This document shows positions 16,062 to 25,730 of a stretch of DNA of 64,000 bases, in pieces. The notes below the pieces were generated by a model. It was not told the DNA's origin and did no database searches. It was given only the letters and a program-made list of their open reading frames with translations. The DNA is from Cellvibrio fontiphilus_A (GTDB lineage: Bacteria > Pseudomonadota > Gammaproteobacteria > Pseudomonadales > Cellvibrionaceae): the NCBI RefSeq assembly GCF_042646205.1, contig NZ_JBHRTF010000006.1, positions 310,001 through 374,000 of the forward strand, in the 5' to 3' direction. How positions within the stretch are numbered: position 1 is the first letter of the stretch; each line of letters opens with the position of its first letter. A program made the translations under genes and the position numbers.

Positions 16062-18179
16062 TTATTGCTGGGCAACTTTGGATTCGGCTGGTTTGAGCTG
16101 ACCGATGAAATCCGCCAGAATATGACCCGCTTCCATCAAATAGGGATCTTCTTTAGGGTTTATCTCTTTGTTTTGTGCCTGTTCTGGTGCGTCTTCGCTG
16201 TCAGTTTCACCCTTGTCTGCTTTGAGTGCTGCGTAGTCTGCATAAGGCTTTTCTCCTTTAGCTGCGCGCAATTCGTTTTCCATTTTTAACAGGCGATCTT
16301 CAAGTTGTTTTTGTTCTTCTTTACGTGTGGTAAGGCGCAGCGAAACTTCTTTTTTTGCGGCAGCTTCTTTAAATAAATTGCTCTGTTTGTTCAGGTAGAT
16401 GAATTCGGGATCTTGCGCCAAACGTTCTTGATGCGCAGTCTCAATGCGCGGCAGGAACTTACTGATGTTGTAGTAGTTCTGATGCGGTGCAGGGTGAATT
16501 CGATCCCAAGGCAGGGCATTATCATAGCTGCTTTCACCAATTTCATTGGGGTCCAGCAAGCTGGGTAATGTGACGTCAGGGATGACTCCTCTGTGCTGGG
16601 TGCTATCGCCAGAAATACGATAGAACTTTGCTTCGGTAATTTTTAAACGGCCATGCTTTAAATCCACCAGATTTTGTACCGAACCCTTACCGAAGGTGGT
16701 AGAGCCTATTACTATACCGCGTCCGTAATCCTGAATCGCGCCAGCGAAAATTTCTGATGCCGAAGCGCTCAAACGGTTGATTAATACAGCAACTGGTGCG
16801 CGATAAACTGCAGGTTGGTAGGCGCGATAATTGCGTGAAATGGTATCGTCACTTTGACGAATTTGTACTACCGGACCCGGATCTACGAATAAATCTGTGA
16901 GCATTGCTGCCTCTGGCAGAGAGCCGCCACCGTTATCACGCAAATCAATAATTATGCCGTCAACTTTTTCTTTATTGAGCTCATTCAGCAAGTTGTAAAC
17001 ATCGCGTGTGGTACTTTTATAGTTGGGGTCACCTTTTTGGTAAGCCTCAAAATTCATATAAAAAGTAGGTATGTCAATCACGCCCAGCTTATAAATTGAA
17101 TCGCCATTTTTAATTTCAAAAACGGCTTTTTTGGCGGCTTGATCTTCCAGCTTTACCGTCTCACGCTTAATAGTAATTTGTTTGTTTACTGTCGCGGTCG
17201 GATCAGCAGGCATAACTTCCAGGCGAACAATGGTGCCTTTAGGGCCGCGAATGAGTTTCACAACTTCATCCAAGCGCCATCCCACCACATCCACAAATTC
17301 GCCGTCGGCTCCCTGTGCGATGGATACAATTTTATCATTGGGTTTTAACTGGCCTTGTTTGTGTGCCGGGCCTCCAACAACCAGGCTGCTTACTTTGGTG
17401 TAATCGTCTTCGCTCTGCAGCACGGCGCCAATGCCCTGCAATTCAAGAGACATGCTGATATCAAAGTTTTCGGCATTCTCTGGCGATAAATAATTGGTGT
17501 GCGGATCATAGAGCGTGGTGAGTGAGTTCATCATCACACTGAATGCTTCTTCGGGAGTTTGTTGCTTGAGTCTACGCAACTGATTGGCGTAGCGTTTGCG
17601 CAGCGTAGTTTTACTTTCTTCCAGGCTTTTTCCCGCAAGCATGGAATTAAGTAAGTTTGATTTAAGGTATTTATGCCATAAATTATCGGCTTCCTTGGCA
17701 TCGGCGGGCCAAGCTGCTTTTTCGCGGTCAATGCTGATTGATTCTTCTACATCAAAATTGAATTTGGTTTTTGGATCTTCTAATTCTTTGATGACTTTTT
17801 CCAGGCGCTCGACCATGCGCTTATCGAACCGGTTATAAATGGCAAAACTATTGTCCAACTGACCCTTTTTATAGTCGTCATCAAAGGTTTTACGAAATTT
17901 TTCAAACTCGTTGATATCGGATTGCAAGAAAAAATTCTTGGCATTATCCAGTGACTTTAGATACTCATCCAAATAACGGGAAGAGAGGGCGTCGTTAAGC
18001 TCTTGATCGCGGTAGTGCTCTTTGTTGAGTTTTTCTACTAGATCGACAACTGCCTTGCTTTGTTCGGGGGTGGGTGACAGCTCTTCTGTGGCCGCAAACC
18101 CCCTCAGCGAAAGTCCTATTAAAAAGCCGATCATTGTAAACTTTAACAATCTCACAACAGCAATTTGCATACAGAGCAT
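16062..18179 (-). CDS. prc: Tail-specific (C-terminal processing) periplasmic protease
   Basis: A 705-residue Prc/Tsp homologue. It degrades or trims periplasmic proteins with nonpolar C-termini, including substrates linked to peptidoglycan synthesis. There is a signal segment at about 5-30 (ending RGFAA), an N-terminal helical domain, and a PDZ domain at about 240-330. The protease core has the Ser-Lys dyad Ser473 (in SASASEIF) and Lys498 (in TFGKGSVQ). A charged DUF3340 tail follows. A second ATG three codons in is an alternative start. It is transcribed alone, with its own terminator. Confidence 0.97.
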   Translation of the reverse strand: MLCMQIAVVRLLKFTMIGFLIGLSLRGFAATEELSPTPEQSKAVVDLVEKLNKEHYRDQELNDALSSRYLDEYLKSLDNAKNFFLQSDINEFEKFRKTFDDDYKKGQLDNSFAIYNRFDKRMVERLEKVIKELEDPKTKFNFDVEESISIDREKAAWPADAKEADNLWHKYLKSNLLNSMLAGKSLEESKTTLRKRYANQLRRLKQQTPEEAFSVMMNSLTTLYDPHTNYLSPENAENFDISMSLELQGIGAVLQSEDDYTKVSSLVVGGPAHKQGQLKPNDKIVSIAQGADGEFVDVVGWRLDEVVKLIRGPKGTIVRLEVMPADPTATVNKQITIKRETVKLEDQAAKKAVFEIKNGDSIYKLGVIDIPTFYMNFEAYQKGDPNYKSTTRDVYNLLNELNKEKVDGIIIDLRDNGGGSLPEAAMLTDLFVDPGPVVQIRQSDDTISRNYRAYQPAVYRAPVAVLINRLSASASEIFAGAIQDYGRGIVIGSTTFGKGSVQNLVDLKHGRLKITEAKFYRISGDSTQHRGVIPDVTLPSLLDPNEIGESSYDNALPWDRIHPAPHQNYYNISKFLPRIETAHQERLAQDPEFIYLNKQSNLFKEAAAKKEVSLRLTTRKEEQKQLEDRLLKMENELRAAKGEKPYADYAALKADKGETDSEDAPEQAQNKEINPKEDPYLMEAGHILADFIGQLKPAESKVAQQ

Positions 18180-18286
18180 CTCAAAAGGTCAAAAACGCGG
18201 CGCGTCATTGGATCGATATTGTCATAGGGCGAAACAACTGCAGCCCCTTGGTCATGATAGCGGAAAAGGGTGATTAAAAGGAGAGT

Positions 18287-18302
18287 GCCCGCCAAGGCGG
18301 GC
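18287..18302 (-). terminator. Hairpin, probable terminator of the solute-binding-like gene
   Basis: GCCCGCC/GGCGGGC perfect 7-bp stem with a 2-base spacer (functional loop slightly larger). On the minus strand it is followed by TCTCCTTTTAATC, a modest T tract. It could instead be a weak structural hairpin. Confidence 0.5.
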
Positions 18303-18384
18303 AGGGGGCGTTAAAGGGATTCTTTTAATACCAGAAAGTTTCCTGGCTCGTCTATTAAGGTGCTTTGGTGGCGAGGGAATGCTA

Positions 18385-19317
18385 TTAATCAGTCGCGCTG
18401 CTATCTAACGGGATAGTGGTGTCTGGGGTAGCGTCAGGTGCTGGCATTTGACGGGTCAGATCAAGCCACAGCTCTTTCCTGTCTAGTGGTGTTGCTTTGG
18501 GCAGGTAGGGGTTATCGATACGAATGGCGCGTCGGTTGGGTAGGTCTGCCTTTTCCAAGGCTTCTTGTACTTCAGGGCTGCCGTAAAAATATTTATCGAA
18601 GGCGCCGTCTTTAATCGCCGATTCAAGCCCATTTTCTATGTCTTTTGCCAGCTCAGGGTCTTTGGGGCTAACAAAAAAATACGTTGGTAGGGGATAAATT
18701 AAAACCAAGCGTTTTTCTACAGTGAGTGCCAGCTCAGGAAATGCATTCAATTCAGTCCATACCTCGTTAGCGCCACGGGGGAATGCATCAAATCGACCAC
18801 CATCTAACATGTGATACAGGCTGGGTTTTTTAGTTGCTTTTATTACCTCGAAACCGGCATTTTCCAGAATGGACGCATCTTGCCAGCTGCGTCCTTGGCC
18901 CATTCTTACTTTTTTAAGATCTTCAAGGCTGTAGATATTGTCGAAGCGTGCTTGATCACCCTTGCGGATAAAAAACAGTCGATGATTCATCAGCCCTCTG
19001 TAGGCATCAATTCTAACCGGGATAAAGTCGCGCTCCATTTCTTCTGATGTACCTCCCCACATAACGGAGATGCTGCCGGATCGAACCGATTCCATAACCC
19101 TTGGGCGGGAGTAAACCTCGGGCGTGGTTGCAAAGGTGTACTTTGTTGATGAATAAGAAAGTGCAAGTTTTAAAAGGCCATTCATGTAATCCGTCTGGAC
19201 ATTGGATTTCATGTTGGTAACCACAGTTTTTTGTTCTGCGGCAGTTGGGCCAAGTGCATAGAAAGCAAGATAGAGGGCTGAGATTGTGGCGATGGTCTTG
19301 CGAAAAAGGCTCGGCAT
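18385..19317 (-). CDS. Periplasmic solute-binding-like protein (SBP family 3 fold)
   Basis: A 310-residue secreted protein. From the ATG at 19317 it has a good signal peptide (MPSLFRKTIATISALYLAFY, then cleavage after GPTAA); a TTG six codons earlier is the only alternative. The mature part has the two-lobed pattern of amino-acid-type binding proteins: LEDLKKVRMGQGRSWQDASIL (split across 130-155) and FDAFPRGANEVW, then YFFVSPKDPELAKDI. No ABC permease or sensor kinase lies nearby, so it may be an orphan sensor-type binding protein. The ligand is unknown. Confidence 0.82.
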   Translation of the reverse strand: MPSLFRKTIATISALYLAFYALGPTAAEQKTVVTNMKSNVQTDYMNGLLKLALSYSSTKYTFATTPEVYSRPRVMESVRSGSISVMWGGTSEEMERDFIPVRIDAYRGLMNHRLFFIRKGDQARFDNIYSLEDLKKVRMGQGRSWQDASILENAGFEVIKATKKPSLYHMLDGGRFDAFPRGANEVWTELNAFPELALTVEKRLVLIYPLPTYFFVSPKDPELAKDIENGLESAIKDGAFDKYFYGSPEVQEALEKADLPNRRAIRIDNPYLPKATPLDRKELWLDLTRQMPAPDATPDTTIPLDSSATD

Positions 19318-19506
19318 AGAGGTGCTACTCGTCAAAGTGTTGCTACTGGTTGCTAGCCTGCAGGGTGAGGTCTAGCCCGGTTCGGGATCTGATATCCAAC
19401 TGATTGACTGAATAGGTTGCCGATACTTACAGCGGTTCTTTGACGCGCCGTTTAATAATGATTTAAAGCTTAGGCTATTGATAGGTAGCTTGCTAGTGCA
19501 TCTGCA

Positions 19507-19917
19507 TCAGCAAGTTGAGCTGCAGTCGAGCATCATCTGCATGAAATCTATTTGTTCTGGATTGTTAACTGCGTTTGCATTGACCCGAACTACCTTGCGG
19601 TTTTCCCAAACGTAATCGTATCGGGTAAATATCAGCGCACCTGAATCTGACTGGTCTGCACTGACTATCAAGCTTTGGCGGGGGGATGTGTCCAGTATGT
19701 CCAGAAGTTCGCGAATGGTCTTGTGTAATTGGTGGGGGCTTAAAAGAGCATGAGCGCCCTTGTGATTGATGAAAATGTAATCGCAGCCCAGCATATTGCT
19801 AACACTTAATACAAATTCGCCTGCCTCTATCGCTTTGAGTAAAGGTGTAAATCCTTGGGCGTGAGAGTTATTTGCCTGACTCGTGAGAGCGGGTTTTAAC
19901 AGTGGATTGATACTCAT
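19507..19917 (-). CDS. Small protein of unknown function
   Basis: A 136-residue soluble protein without signal or membrane segments. A CGAGGG ribosome site precedes the ATG. The C-terminus is unusual, ending DCSSTC. Residues 27-75 look like a small alpha/beta domain (AIEAGEFVLSVSNMLGCDYI), and the second half has RYDYVWENRKVVRVNAN. No family was recognised. It stands alone between the binding protein and DAHP synthase on the same strand, with 171- and 226-base gaps. Confidence 0.65.
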   Translation of the reverse strand: MSINPLLKPALTSQANNSHAQGFTPLLKAIEAGEFVLSVSNMLGCDYIFINHKGAHALLSPHQLHKTIRELLDILDTSPRQSLIVSADQSDSGALIFTRYDYVWENRKVVRVNANAVNNPEQIDFMQMMLDCSSTC

Positions 19918-20102
19918 AGAAACCCTCGTGCTTAGCGGTTATATCCGGGATTTTGCAGCGTTCCGTGCACTTTTGGGGGGAGGAAAATCTAACAGCGATA
20001 TAGTCAAAAGACCACACAAAGGTAGGGGGTTGTGTCGATGTCTTTAACAATATGTGAAGAGGCTAACTTTATTGGAGGTAAAAAGTAGAAATGTTCTATA
20101 AA

Positions 20103-20130
20103 TCAAAGCGGCCGTCAATGGCCGCTTTGA
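20103..20130 (-). terminator. Intrinsic terminator of the DAHP synthase gene
   Basis: TCAAAGCGGCC (20103-20113) pairs perfectly with GGCCGCTTTGA (20120-20130), with a 6-base loop. On the minus strand the hairpin is followed by TTTATAG, a short T tract. Confidence 0.75.
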
Positions 20131-20143
20131 TAGAGGGGGGAGG

Positions 20144-21220
20144 TTATTGCTGCGCCCTTTTGACCAGTGCTTCCTTGATGGTATCGCGCATTTTGCGCAG
20201 GCTAGCTTCGGTTGTCTCCCAATCGATACAGGCATCAGTCACTGATACACCGTACTTCAGGTCGCACAGGTTGGCGGGAATACTTTGATTGCCGGCGCCA
20301 ATATTACTTTCCACCATTAGACCGATGATTGAGTTGTTGCCCTCCAGAATCTGATTGGCAACGTTTTCCATAACCAGCGTTTGCAATTCATGGTTTTTGT
20401 TGGAGTTGGCGTGGCTGCAGTCCACCATGATGTTGGGAACTACTTTTGCCTTGGCTAGCTCCTGCTCGCAAACTGCAACACTTACCGAGTCATAATTGGG
20501 CTTGCCATTACCGCCACGCAATACTACGTGACCGTAACCATTGCCGCGGGTATGAATAATGGCAACTTGTCCTTCAGTATTAATCCCAAGGAAACGATGA
20601 GGCTTTGATACTGACTGAAGTGCATTGATCGCAACAGTCAGTCCACCATCAGTGCCGTTTTTAAAGCCAACAGCTGATGACAAGCCACTGGCCATCTCGC
20701 GATGGGTTTGTGATTCTGTTGTCCGGGCGCCAATCGCTGACCAGCTGATGAGGTCGTGCAAGTATTGCGGTGAAATAGGGTCAAGCGCTTCGGTTGCTGC
20801 TGGCAGGCCAAGTTCAGCGATATCCAGTAACAACTGACGTCCAATGTGTAGACCTTCTTCGATTTTGAAGGAGTCATCCAGGTAAGGGTCGTTAATCAAA
20901 CCTTTCCAGCCCACCGTGGTGCGAGGTTTTTCAAAGTAAACGCGCATAACAACGTAGATGGTATCGCTGACTTCATCGGCCAGCTTTTTCAGGCGTTGAG
21001 CGTAATCCTTGGCGGCGGCAACATCATGGATTGAGCAGGGGCCGATAACTACGAATATCCGATGGTCTTTGCGATCGAGAATATTACGCACCACTTCGCG
21101 CCCCTGGGTAACAACTTCCTGGGCTTTCGAAGTTAATGGGATTTTTGCTTTCAAGGCTGCTGGCGAGATCAGCAGCTCTTGTGAGACGACGTTAAGGTCA
21201 TCAACTTGCAGATTGGTCAT
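20144..21220 (-). CDS. aroG: 3-deoxy-7-phosphoheptulonate (DAHP) synthase, type I
   Basis: It catalyses the first step of the shikimate pathway, condensing phosphoenolpyruvate with erythrose 4-phosphate. At 358 residues it has the length of the AroF/AroG/AroH class. Motifs are VVIGPCSIHD (metal-binding Cys), YFEKPRTTVGWKG, GARTTESQTHREMASG and HANSNKNH near the C-terminus. The amino acid that inhibits it (Phe, Tyr or Trp) cannot be fixed with certainty, so the symbol is by class. It functionally precedes the trp genes of this window, but is not linked to them. Confidence 0.95.
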   Translation of the reverse strand: MTNLQVDDLNVVSQELLISPAALKAKIPLTSKAQEVVTQGREVVRNILDRKDHRIFVVIGPCSIHDVAAAKDYAQRLKKLADEVSDTIYVVMRVYFEKPRTTVGWKGLINDPYLDDSFKIEEGLHIGRQLLLDIAELGLPAATEALDPISPQYLHDLISWSAIGARTTESQTHREMASGLSSAVGFKNGTDGGLTVAINALQSVSKPHRFLGINTEGQVAIIHTRGNGYGHVVLRGGNGKPNYDSVSVAVCEQELAKAKVVPNIMVDCSHANSNKNHELQTLVMENVANQILEGNNSIIGLMVESNIGAGNQSIPANLCDLKYGVSVTDACIDWETTEASLRKMRDTIKEALVKRAQQ

Positions 21221-21569
21221 TGCAGTAGTTCCTATAAAATCAATGTGAGGCTATTCTACCTATTATCACCATAAAGATGGGATGGTTTTTTTAATTGAGT
21301 CTATAAATAAAGATAAAATAACTTAATTATTGTTTTTATTGGGATGCTTCTGTTGTGGTTTTTGGAAATAAAAAGATCATCATCTTATTAATCCTCACTT
21401 TTGCCTGAATTTAAAAATATCTATCCTTCAAAAAAAGGCGTAAGGCGACGAAAATGTAACTCCCAGCAATCAAAATAGGCTAAAAAGTAAACGGTTTCGC
21501 CAATCAGGCTTGAGGGTGCCGGCTACACCAACACCCGCGATCAACTAACAGAAAGGGAATAGTGCGGTA
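21221..21569. other. 349-base gap holding divergent promoters
   Basis: AT-rich sequence between the leftward DAHP synthase and the rightward patatin gene. The part at 21280-21440 is notably A/T-rich with no ORF. I see no convincing operator, hairpin or leader peptide. GAAAGGGAAT shortly before 21570 is the ribosome site of the patatin gene. Confidence 0.5.
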
Positions 21570-23735
21570 ATGAAAAAGTTGGGTTTGGTGTTCCTGTGCG
21601 GGCTAATGGCTCTGCCTGCCGTGGCGCAGCCAGAGCGCATTGCGCTGGTATTAGGTGGCGGTGGTGCGCGTGGCGCAGCGCACATTGGCGTGATAGAGGT
21701 GCTGGAGCAGGAGCGTATTCCCATCGATTGTGTGGTGGGCACTAGCATGGGCGGTTTAGTGGCTGGTTCTTATGCTGCAGGTCTGTCACCAGCAATGATG
21801 CGTGCCAAATTGGCAGAGGCAGACTGGACGGATATGTTTCTCGATCTGGCCGACTACTCCCAGTTGAGTTATCGCCAAAAACGTATTAGCCGCCGCTACC
21901 TTACTGGTGCTCAAGTTGGTTTGTCGGAGCGCGGGCTGCAAATTCAACCGGGGGTTGTTGCTGGCGAGAAAATCAAACTTTTTTTCAATCAATTGGTGGA
22001 TGAGGACTTAGGTGAGCGCAGCATCGAGGAGCTACCTATCCCGCTTGCAATCGTTGCTACTGATATAGGGAATGGCGAGCGGGTGGTGTTTCGCGAGGGC
22101 AGCCTCACCCAAGCCATGCGTGCCAGCATGTCGGTGCCGGGTTTGATGGCGCCGGTGGAGTATCAGGGGCGTAAATTGGTGGATGGCGGCTTGGTGGATA
22201 ACTTGCCCGTTCAGGTTGCCAGAGATCTGTGTCAGGCGGATCGTGTGATTGCAGTGAATGTAGGTTCCCCGCTTAAGGCACCTGAGGAAATAGGTTCGTT
22301 GCTGAGTGTATCGGCGCAGATGATTGGTATCTTAACCAAGCAGAATGTAGAGCGCTCCCTCTCAAGCCTGACGGGTGCTGATATTTATATCGCTCCCGAG
22401 CTGGGTGACATCAAAGCAACAGATTTTGCCCGTTACGAGGCGGCTGCTGAAACCGGCAACCGTGCGACGCATCAGCAACTGGCGCAGCTGCGCAAACTTG
22501 CAGTCAGTCCCGAAGCCTATGCACGCTGGCAGGCGACGCGCCATAGTCCTGCTCGTGAGCCGGTCATAATTGATGAAATCCGGATTGCTCCCACCAAGCG
22601 CGCGCATCCAGACTACGTGGCGCGCCATATTCGCCAGCAACCCAATCAGCTACTGGATCGTGCCGCTCTGGAGCAGGATTTATTGCGCACCTATGGCGAT
22701 GGTTTTTATAGCAATGTGGATTACCGTGTGGTTCGCGAAGCGGAACAAAATACGCTGGAGATCCTAGTACGTGAGAAAGACTGGGGGGCTGATTACCTAA
22801 CCTTTGGATTTACGATTGATAATGAATACCGGCGGGGAGCCAACTTTAATTTTCGCGGTGCCTACCGCAATACTTGGATTAATCGTTACGGCGGTGAGTT
22901 TTTTGCAGCGCTGGATGTGGGTGGAACCCCATCACTGGAATTAAATTTCTATCAGCCCTTAGTGCCTAGCCAGCGCTTTTTTGTAGAGCCGCTCTACGCC
23001 AGAAGACGTGACGCTATTGGTATTTATGTCAATGGCAATGAGGTTGCTGAATACACCTTGGACACCTCTTACTATGAGCTTAGCGTTGGTAAAAATTTGG
23101 GAGTTTTCGGTAAATCCACCTTTGGGTGGCGCGACTATCATATGCGCGGCAGTGCCGATATCAGCGCTTTTGAAATACCCAATATCGACGAGGAATATGG
23201 CGGGCTGATTTTTGAACTCAATCTGGATCGTCGCAATCGCCTCTACTTCCCATCGCACGGCTGGCGGGCGGATGTTAGTTTTTTTGACTCACAGGAGCAG
23301 GGTTACAAAAAGCTGAGTGTGGATCTGGGCGGTGTTTATAAATTGAATGATGTGGTACTTGGTGCGCGCGCCGCACACATCACGGCGTTAAATAGTGAGT
23401 TGCCGGTATACGACGCGGTAATGCTGGGCGGTTTTTTAAATATGTCCGGTTATGCACGCAATCAGTTGCTGGGTGATGATGCTTTTTATGCGCACCTGCG
23501 AGCTGAACAAATTATTGGACGCATGCCGTTGGGCTTAAATGGTGATATGCGCTTGGGCTTAGGGTTTGAGGCGGCACGCTTGGAGCAGGTTTACATTTTA
23601 GGTGCGGAGCAGGGTTGGTTGGATTCGGCAGTCATTTACCTTGGCGGTGAAACGCCGCTAGGGCCGCTTTACTTGGGTTATGGTTTTACCTTTAGTGGCG
23701 ATTACAACCTGTACTTGCAGCTTGGTGCACTCTAG
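21570..23735 (+). CDS. PlpD-type patatin phospholipase, type Vd autotransporter
   Basis: A 721-residue secreted lipase fused to its own outer-membrane translocator. It has a signal peptide (cleavage near residue 19, AVA|Q), then a patatin domain (about 22-310) with oxyanion loop GGGGARG (29-35), nucleophile Ser59 in GTSMGG and Asp205 in VDGG, the Ser-Asp dyad. A single POTRA domain (about 330-395) and a 16-strand BamA-like barrel to the C-terminus follow, with the surface-antigen pattern RNRLYFPSHGWRADVSF. Pseudomonas PlpD, the type example, has phospholipase A1 activity. It is a monocistronic gene with a strong terminator. Confidence 0.95.
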   Translation: MKKLGLVFLCGLMALPAVAQPERIALVLGGGGARGAAHIGVIEVLEQERIPIDCVVGTSMGGLVAGSYAAGLSPAMMRAKLAEADWTDMFLDLADYSQLSYRQKRISRRYLTGAQVGLSERGLQIQPGVVAGEKIKLFFNQLVDEDLGERSIEELPIPLAIVATDIGNGERVVFREGSLTQAMRASMSVPGLMAPVEYQGRKLVDGGLVDNLPVQVARDLCQADRVIAVNVGSPLKAPEEIGSLLSVSAQMIGILTKQNVERSLSSLTGADIYIAPELGDIKATDFARYEAAAETGNRATHQQLAQLRKLAVSPEAYARWQATRHSPAREPVIIDEIRIAPTKRAHPDYVARHIRQQPNQLLDRAALEQDLLRTYGDGFYSNVDYRVVREAEQNTLEILVREKDWGADYLTFGFTIDNEYRRGANFNFRGAYRNTWINRYGGEFFAALDVGGTPSLELNFYQPLVPSQRFFVEPLYARRRDAIGIYVNGNEVAEYTLDTSYYELSVGKNLGVFGKSTFGWRDYHMRGSADISAFEIPNIDEEYGGLIFELNLDRRNRLYFPSHGWRADVSFFDSQEQGYKKLSVDLGGVYKLNDVVLGARAAHITALNSELPVYDAVMLGGFLNMSGYARNQLLGDDAFYAHLRAEQIIGRMPLGLNGDMRLGLGFEAARLEQVYILGAEQGWLDSAVIYLGGETPLGPLYLGYGFTFSGDYNLYLQLGAL

Positions 23736-23770
23736 TGCTCATCGGTTGACGTAAATTGCGTGATATAAAA

Positions 23771-23798
23771 ACAAAGCCCCGCAGGTGCGGGGCTTTGT
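23771..23798. terminator. Bidirectional intrinsic terminator
   Basis: ACAAAGCCCCGC (23771-23782) pairs perfectly with GCGGGGCTTTGT (23787-23798), loop AGGT, with A and T runs outside. It lies between convergent genes. Confidence 0.93.
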
Positions 23799-23827
23799 TT
23801 TGATTAGCGATAATTTTCCGGTGCGGT

Positions 23828-24580
23828 TTAGAAGTGGAAAATCGCAGCTGCGTAAGGGCCTTTCAAACGAATATCAGTATTAACATCATCTTCGTCGATT
23901 TGAATTGACGCCGTTTTGTAACCCACCTCAACCCCCAAATCCAAGGCTGAATCAAACATGTAGCTGATTTTTGCGCTGTAATCAGAGATTGAATTGTCCT
24001 GATAGCGAATCAGGTTGGCTTCTGCCCCGGCGGAGAAACCAGTCAGGGGCAAGTCGAATTGAAAGCGGGCATAACCCAGGGGCAGGGTGACATCCACATC
24101 AACACTGTCACTGGCATTTAATGATTGGGCTATTAACTCGCCAGAGTATTTGCGCACCGTAACGCCTACATCCAGGTTTAACCAGTTATCCAGAATTTCG
24201 TAATAGAGCACGGCATCGGTATAGCTTAGGTCGAAGTCAGTAGTCACTGCAGTGCCGGCTGGAAAGGACTGGTTATTCAAGTTGAAATCATTGCTCAAAG
24301 TGCCAGTTTGGCGGCTGCTGATATCGTTTTGTTGCAATTTAATATTGGGGATCAGCGGAATAGGGTGCTCAACAGCGATGTAATAAAAACTGTTGTTATT
24401 GTCATCCACACCCAAGTCATTGAGTGATGCTGAGGTTTGGCCAACATCGCCTGAATATTCGCTTTGCCAGCTGCCGGCACCAGCGTAGATACCAAAAACA
24501 GTATCGGCACTGACTTGGCTGGCCATGACCAGTGAGGCTGCTGCCAGTGAATATTTGGTTAAGCAAGAAAGCGCTTTCAT
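23828..24580 (-). CDS. Outer-membrane beta-barrel protein (TIGR04219 family)
   Basis: A 250-residue protein with a signal peptide (hydrophobic residues 10-20, cleavage after SQVSA) and alternating-residue beta strands. It ends in the aromatic C-terminus AAAIFHF expected of a barrel recognised by the BAM complex. The N-terminal mature motif FGIYAGAGSW matches TIGR04219 outer-membrane proteins as I know them. I chose the ATG at 24580, with AAAAGGAAA upstream; a longer frame from 24649 adds residues in front of the signal peptide and is unlikely. Ligand and role are unknown. Confidence 0.88.
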   Translation of the reverse strand: MKALSCLTKYSLAAASLVMASQVSADTVFGIYAGAGSWQSEYSGDVGQTSASLNDLGVDDNNNSFYYIAVEHPIPLIPNIKLQQNDISSRQTGTLSNDFNLNNQSFPAGTAVTTDFDLSYTDAVLYYEILDNWLNLDVGVTVRKYSGELIAQSLNASDSVDVDVTLPLGYARFQFDLPLTGFSAGAEANLIRYQDNSISDYSAKISYMFDSALDLGVEVGYKTASIQIDEDDVNTDIRLKGPYAAAIFHF

Positions 24581-24689
24581 AACAGGTTTTCCTTTTGTTG
24601 TGGGGTGCCCCTGGGTTAAAGGGCTAAATTGGTGGCCAGTGTAAGTCAACGTGCGTGACAGGTGGATTGCTGTAACTCAAAAAATGCTT

Positions 24690-25568
24690 TCAGGTTTTTA
24701 TGTGTGGCTCTTGGAGCAGCTCTAAAAACACGCGCGCTGCATTGTTGAGTGAGCGTTGTTTGTGGTGAATGCAACCCAGTGGCCGTTTAATGGGGTCGTG
24801 TTTGACATCCAGTACCACCAGCTCACTGTTCAGGATGCGTTTTGGCAGCAGCCCCCAGCCAAGCCCGATACTGAGCAGCATTTTAATCGTATCCAAGTGG
24901 TTCGAGACCATGCCAATGGTGAGCATGGCACCTTGGCTCTCGAATAGCTGATTAATGAGTTGGGTGGTATAGGTGCTGGTGTCTGGCATTACTGCCGAAT
25001 GCTGGCTTAAATCGGCCAGCTGAAGATTTTGTTGCGCTGCAAGAGGGTGGCTGGGCGCGGCGACGAAGAGGAGCTGGTCGTCCCAGAGGTGATGGCTTTG
25101 GAGCCGCGGGTCTTGTTCGAGCGCAAGCGTAATGAGGGCGAGGTCGAATTTTCCTTGGAGTATTTCATGGTAGGCCTGTTCTGAATCTAAAAAATGTAAA
25201 TCAAACTTCACTTTGGGATAGCGCACCGAAAACGCGCGCAAAAACGGCGGCAAGTAGTGCAAACCCAAGTGGTGGCTGGTAGCAATGCTTAAGCTGCCAT
25301 CAACCTGTCCATTCAAGTCGGCAATCGCTCGCTGTGCCGCAATTACCTCATTCAATATTAGTCGGGCTTTGCTTAATAAAACCTGACCGGCTTGGGTTAA
25401 TGCGACCTGTCTGCCAATTCGATCAAATAAATGCGTGCCCAGCTGCTCTTCTAACAGTGCTATGCGCTTGCTAATCGCCGGTTGGGTTAGGTGCATGCGC
25501 TCGGCGGCCGCAGAAAATGAACCGCTCTCGGCAATGGCGACAAAGGCTTGGAGGTGTTGGGTATCCAT
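24690..25568 (-). CDS. LysR family regulator divergent from leuCDB
   Basis: A 292-residue LysR protein. The helix-turn-helix at about 2-60 includes GSFSAAAERMHLTQPAISKR. An effector-binding domain follows. It is transcribed away from leuC across a 162-base gap that holds a perfect LysR-type palindrome only 14 bases upstream of this start. Similar regulators sit at this position beside leuC in Pseudomonas relatives. Control of leucine synthesis and of its own gene is inferred. Confidence 0.94.
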   Translation of the reverse strand: MDTQHLQAFVAIAESGSFSAAAERMHLTQPAISKRIALLEEQLGTHLFDRIGRQVALTQAGQVLLSKARLILNEVIAAQRAIADLNGQVDGSLSIATSHHLGLHYLPPFLRAFSVRYPKVKFDLHFLDSEQAYHEILQGKFDLALITLALEQDPRLQSHHLWDDQLLFVAAPSHPLAAQQNLQLADLSQHSAVMPDTSTYTTQLINQLFESQGAMLTIGMVSNHLDTIKMLLSIGLGWGLLPKRILNSELVVLDVKHDPIKRPLGCIHHKQRSLNNAARVFLELLQEPHIKT

Positions 25569-25582
25569 ATGGCTTTTTAATC

Positions 25583-25599
25583 CATTCCAAAATGGAATG
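25583..25599. promoter_or_regulatory. LysR box CATTCC-N5-GGAATG (T-N11-A)
   Basis: A perfect 6+5+6 inverted repeat whose inner bases satisfy T-N11-A, the LysR consensus. It starts 14 bases beyond the regulator start codon and about 130 bases upstream of leuC. This placement suits autorepression plus activation of leuC. Confidence 0.65.
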
Positions 25600-25730
25600 C
25601 AATGTATAAAAAAGATAAGTTTGTTTTATGGTTTGCTGCACTTTAATATCCCCCCTCATGCAGCCAGTTAAGTTCTCTTGAGCGACTGCTGAACCCTCTT
25701 TATATGTACGCCGATTGTCCGGAGCTATCC

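Noticed and set aside
20031..20102. Possible regulatory hairpin between the small unknown gene and DAHP synthase
   Set aside because: Only the terminator at 20103-20130 is supported; no second structure stands out.
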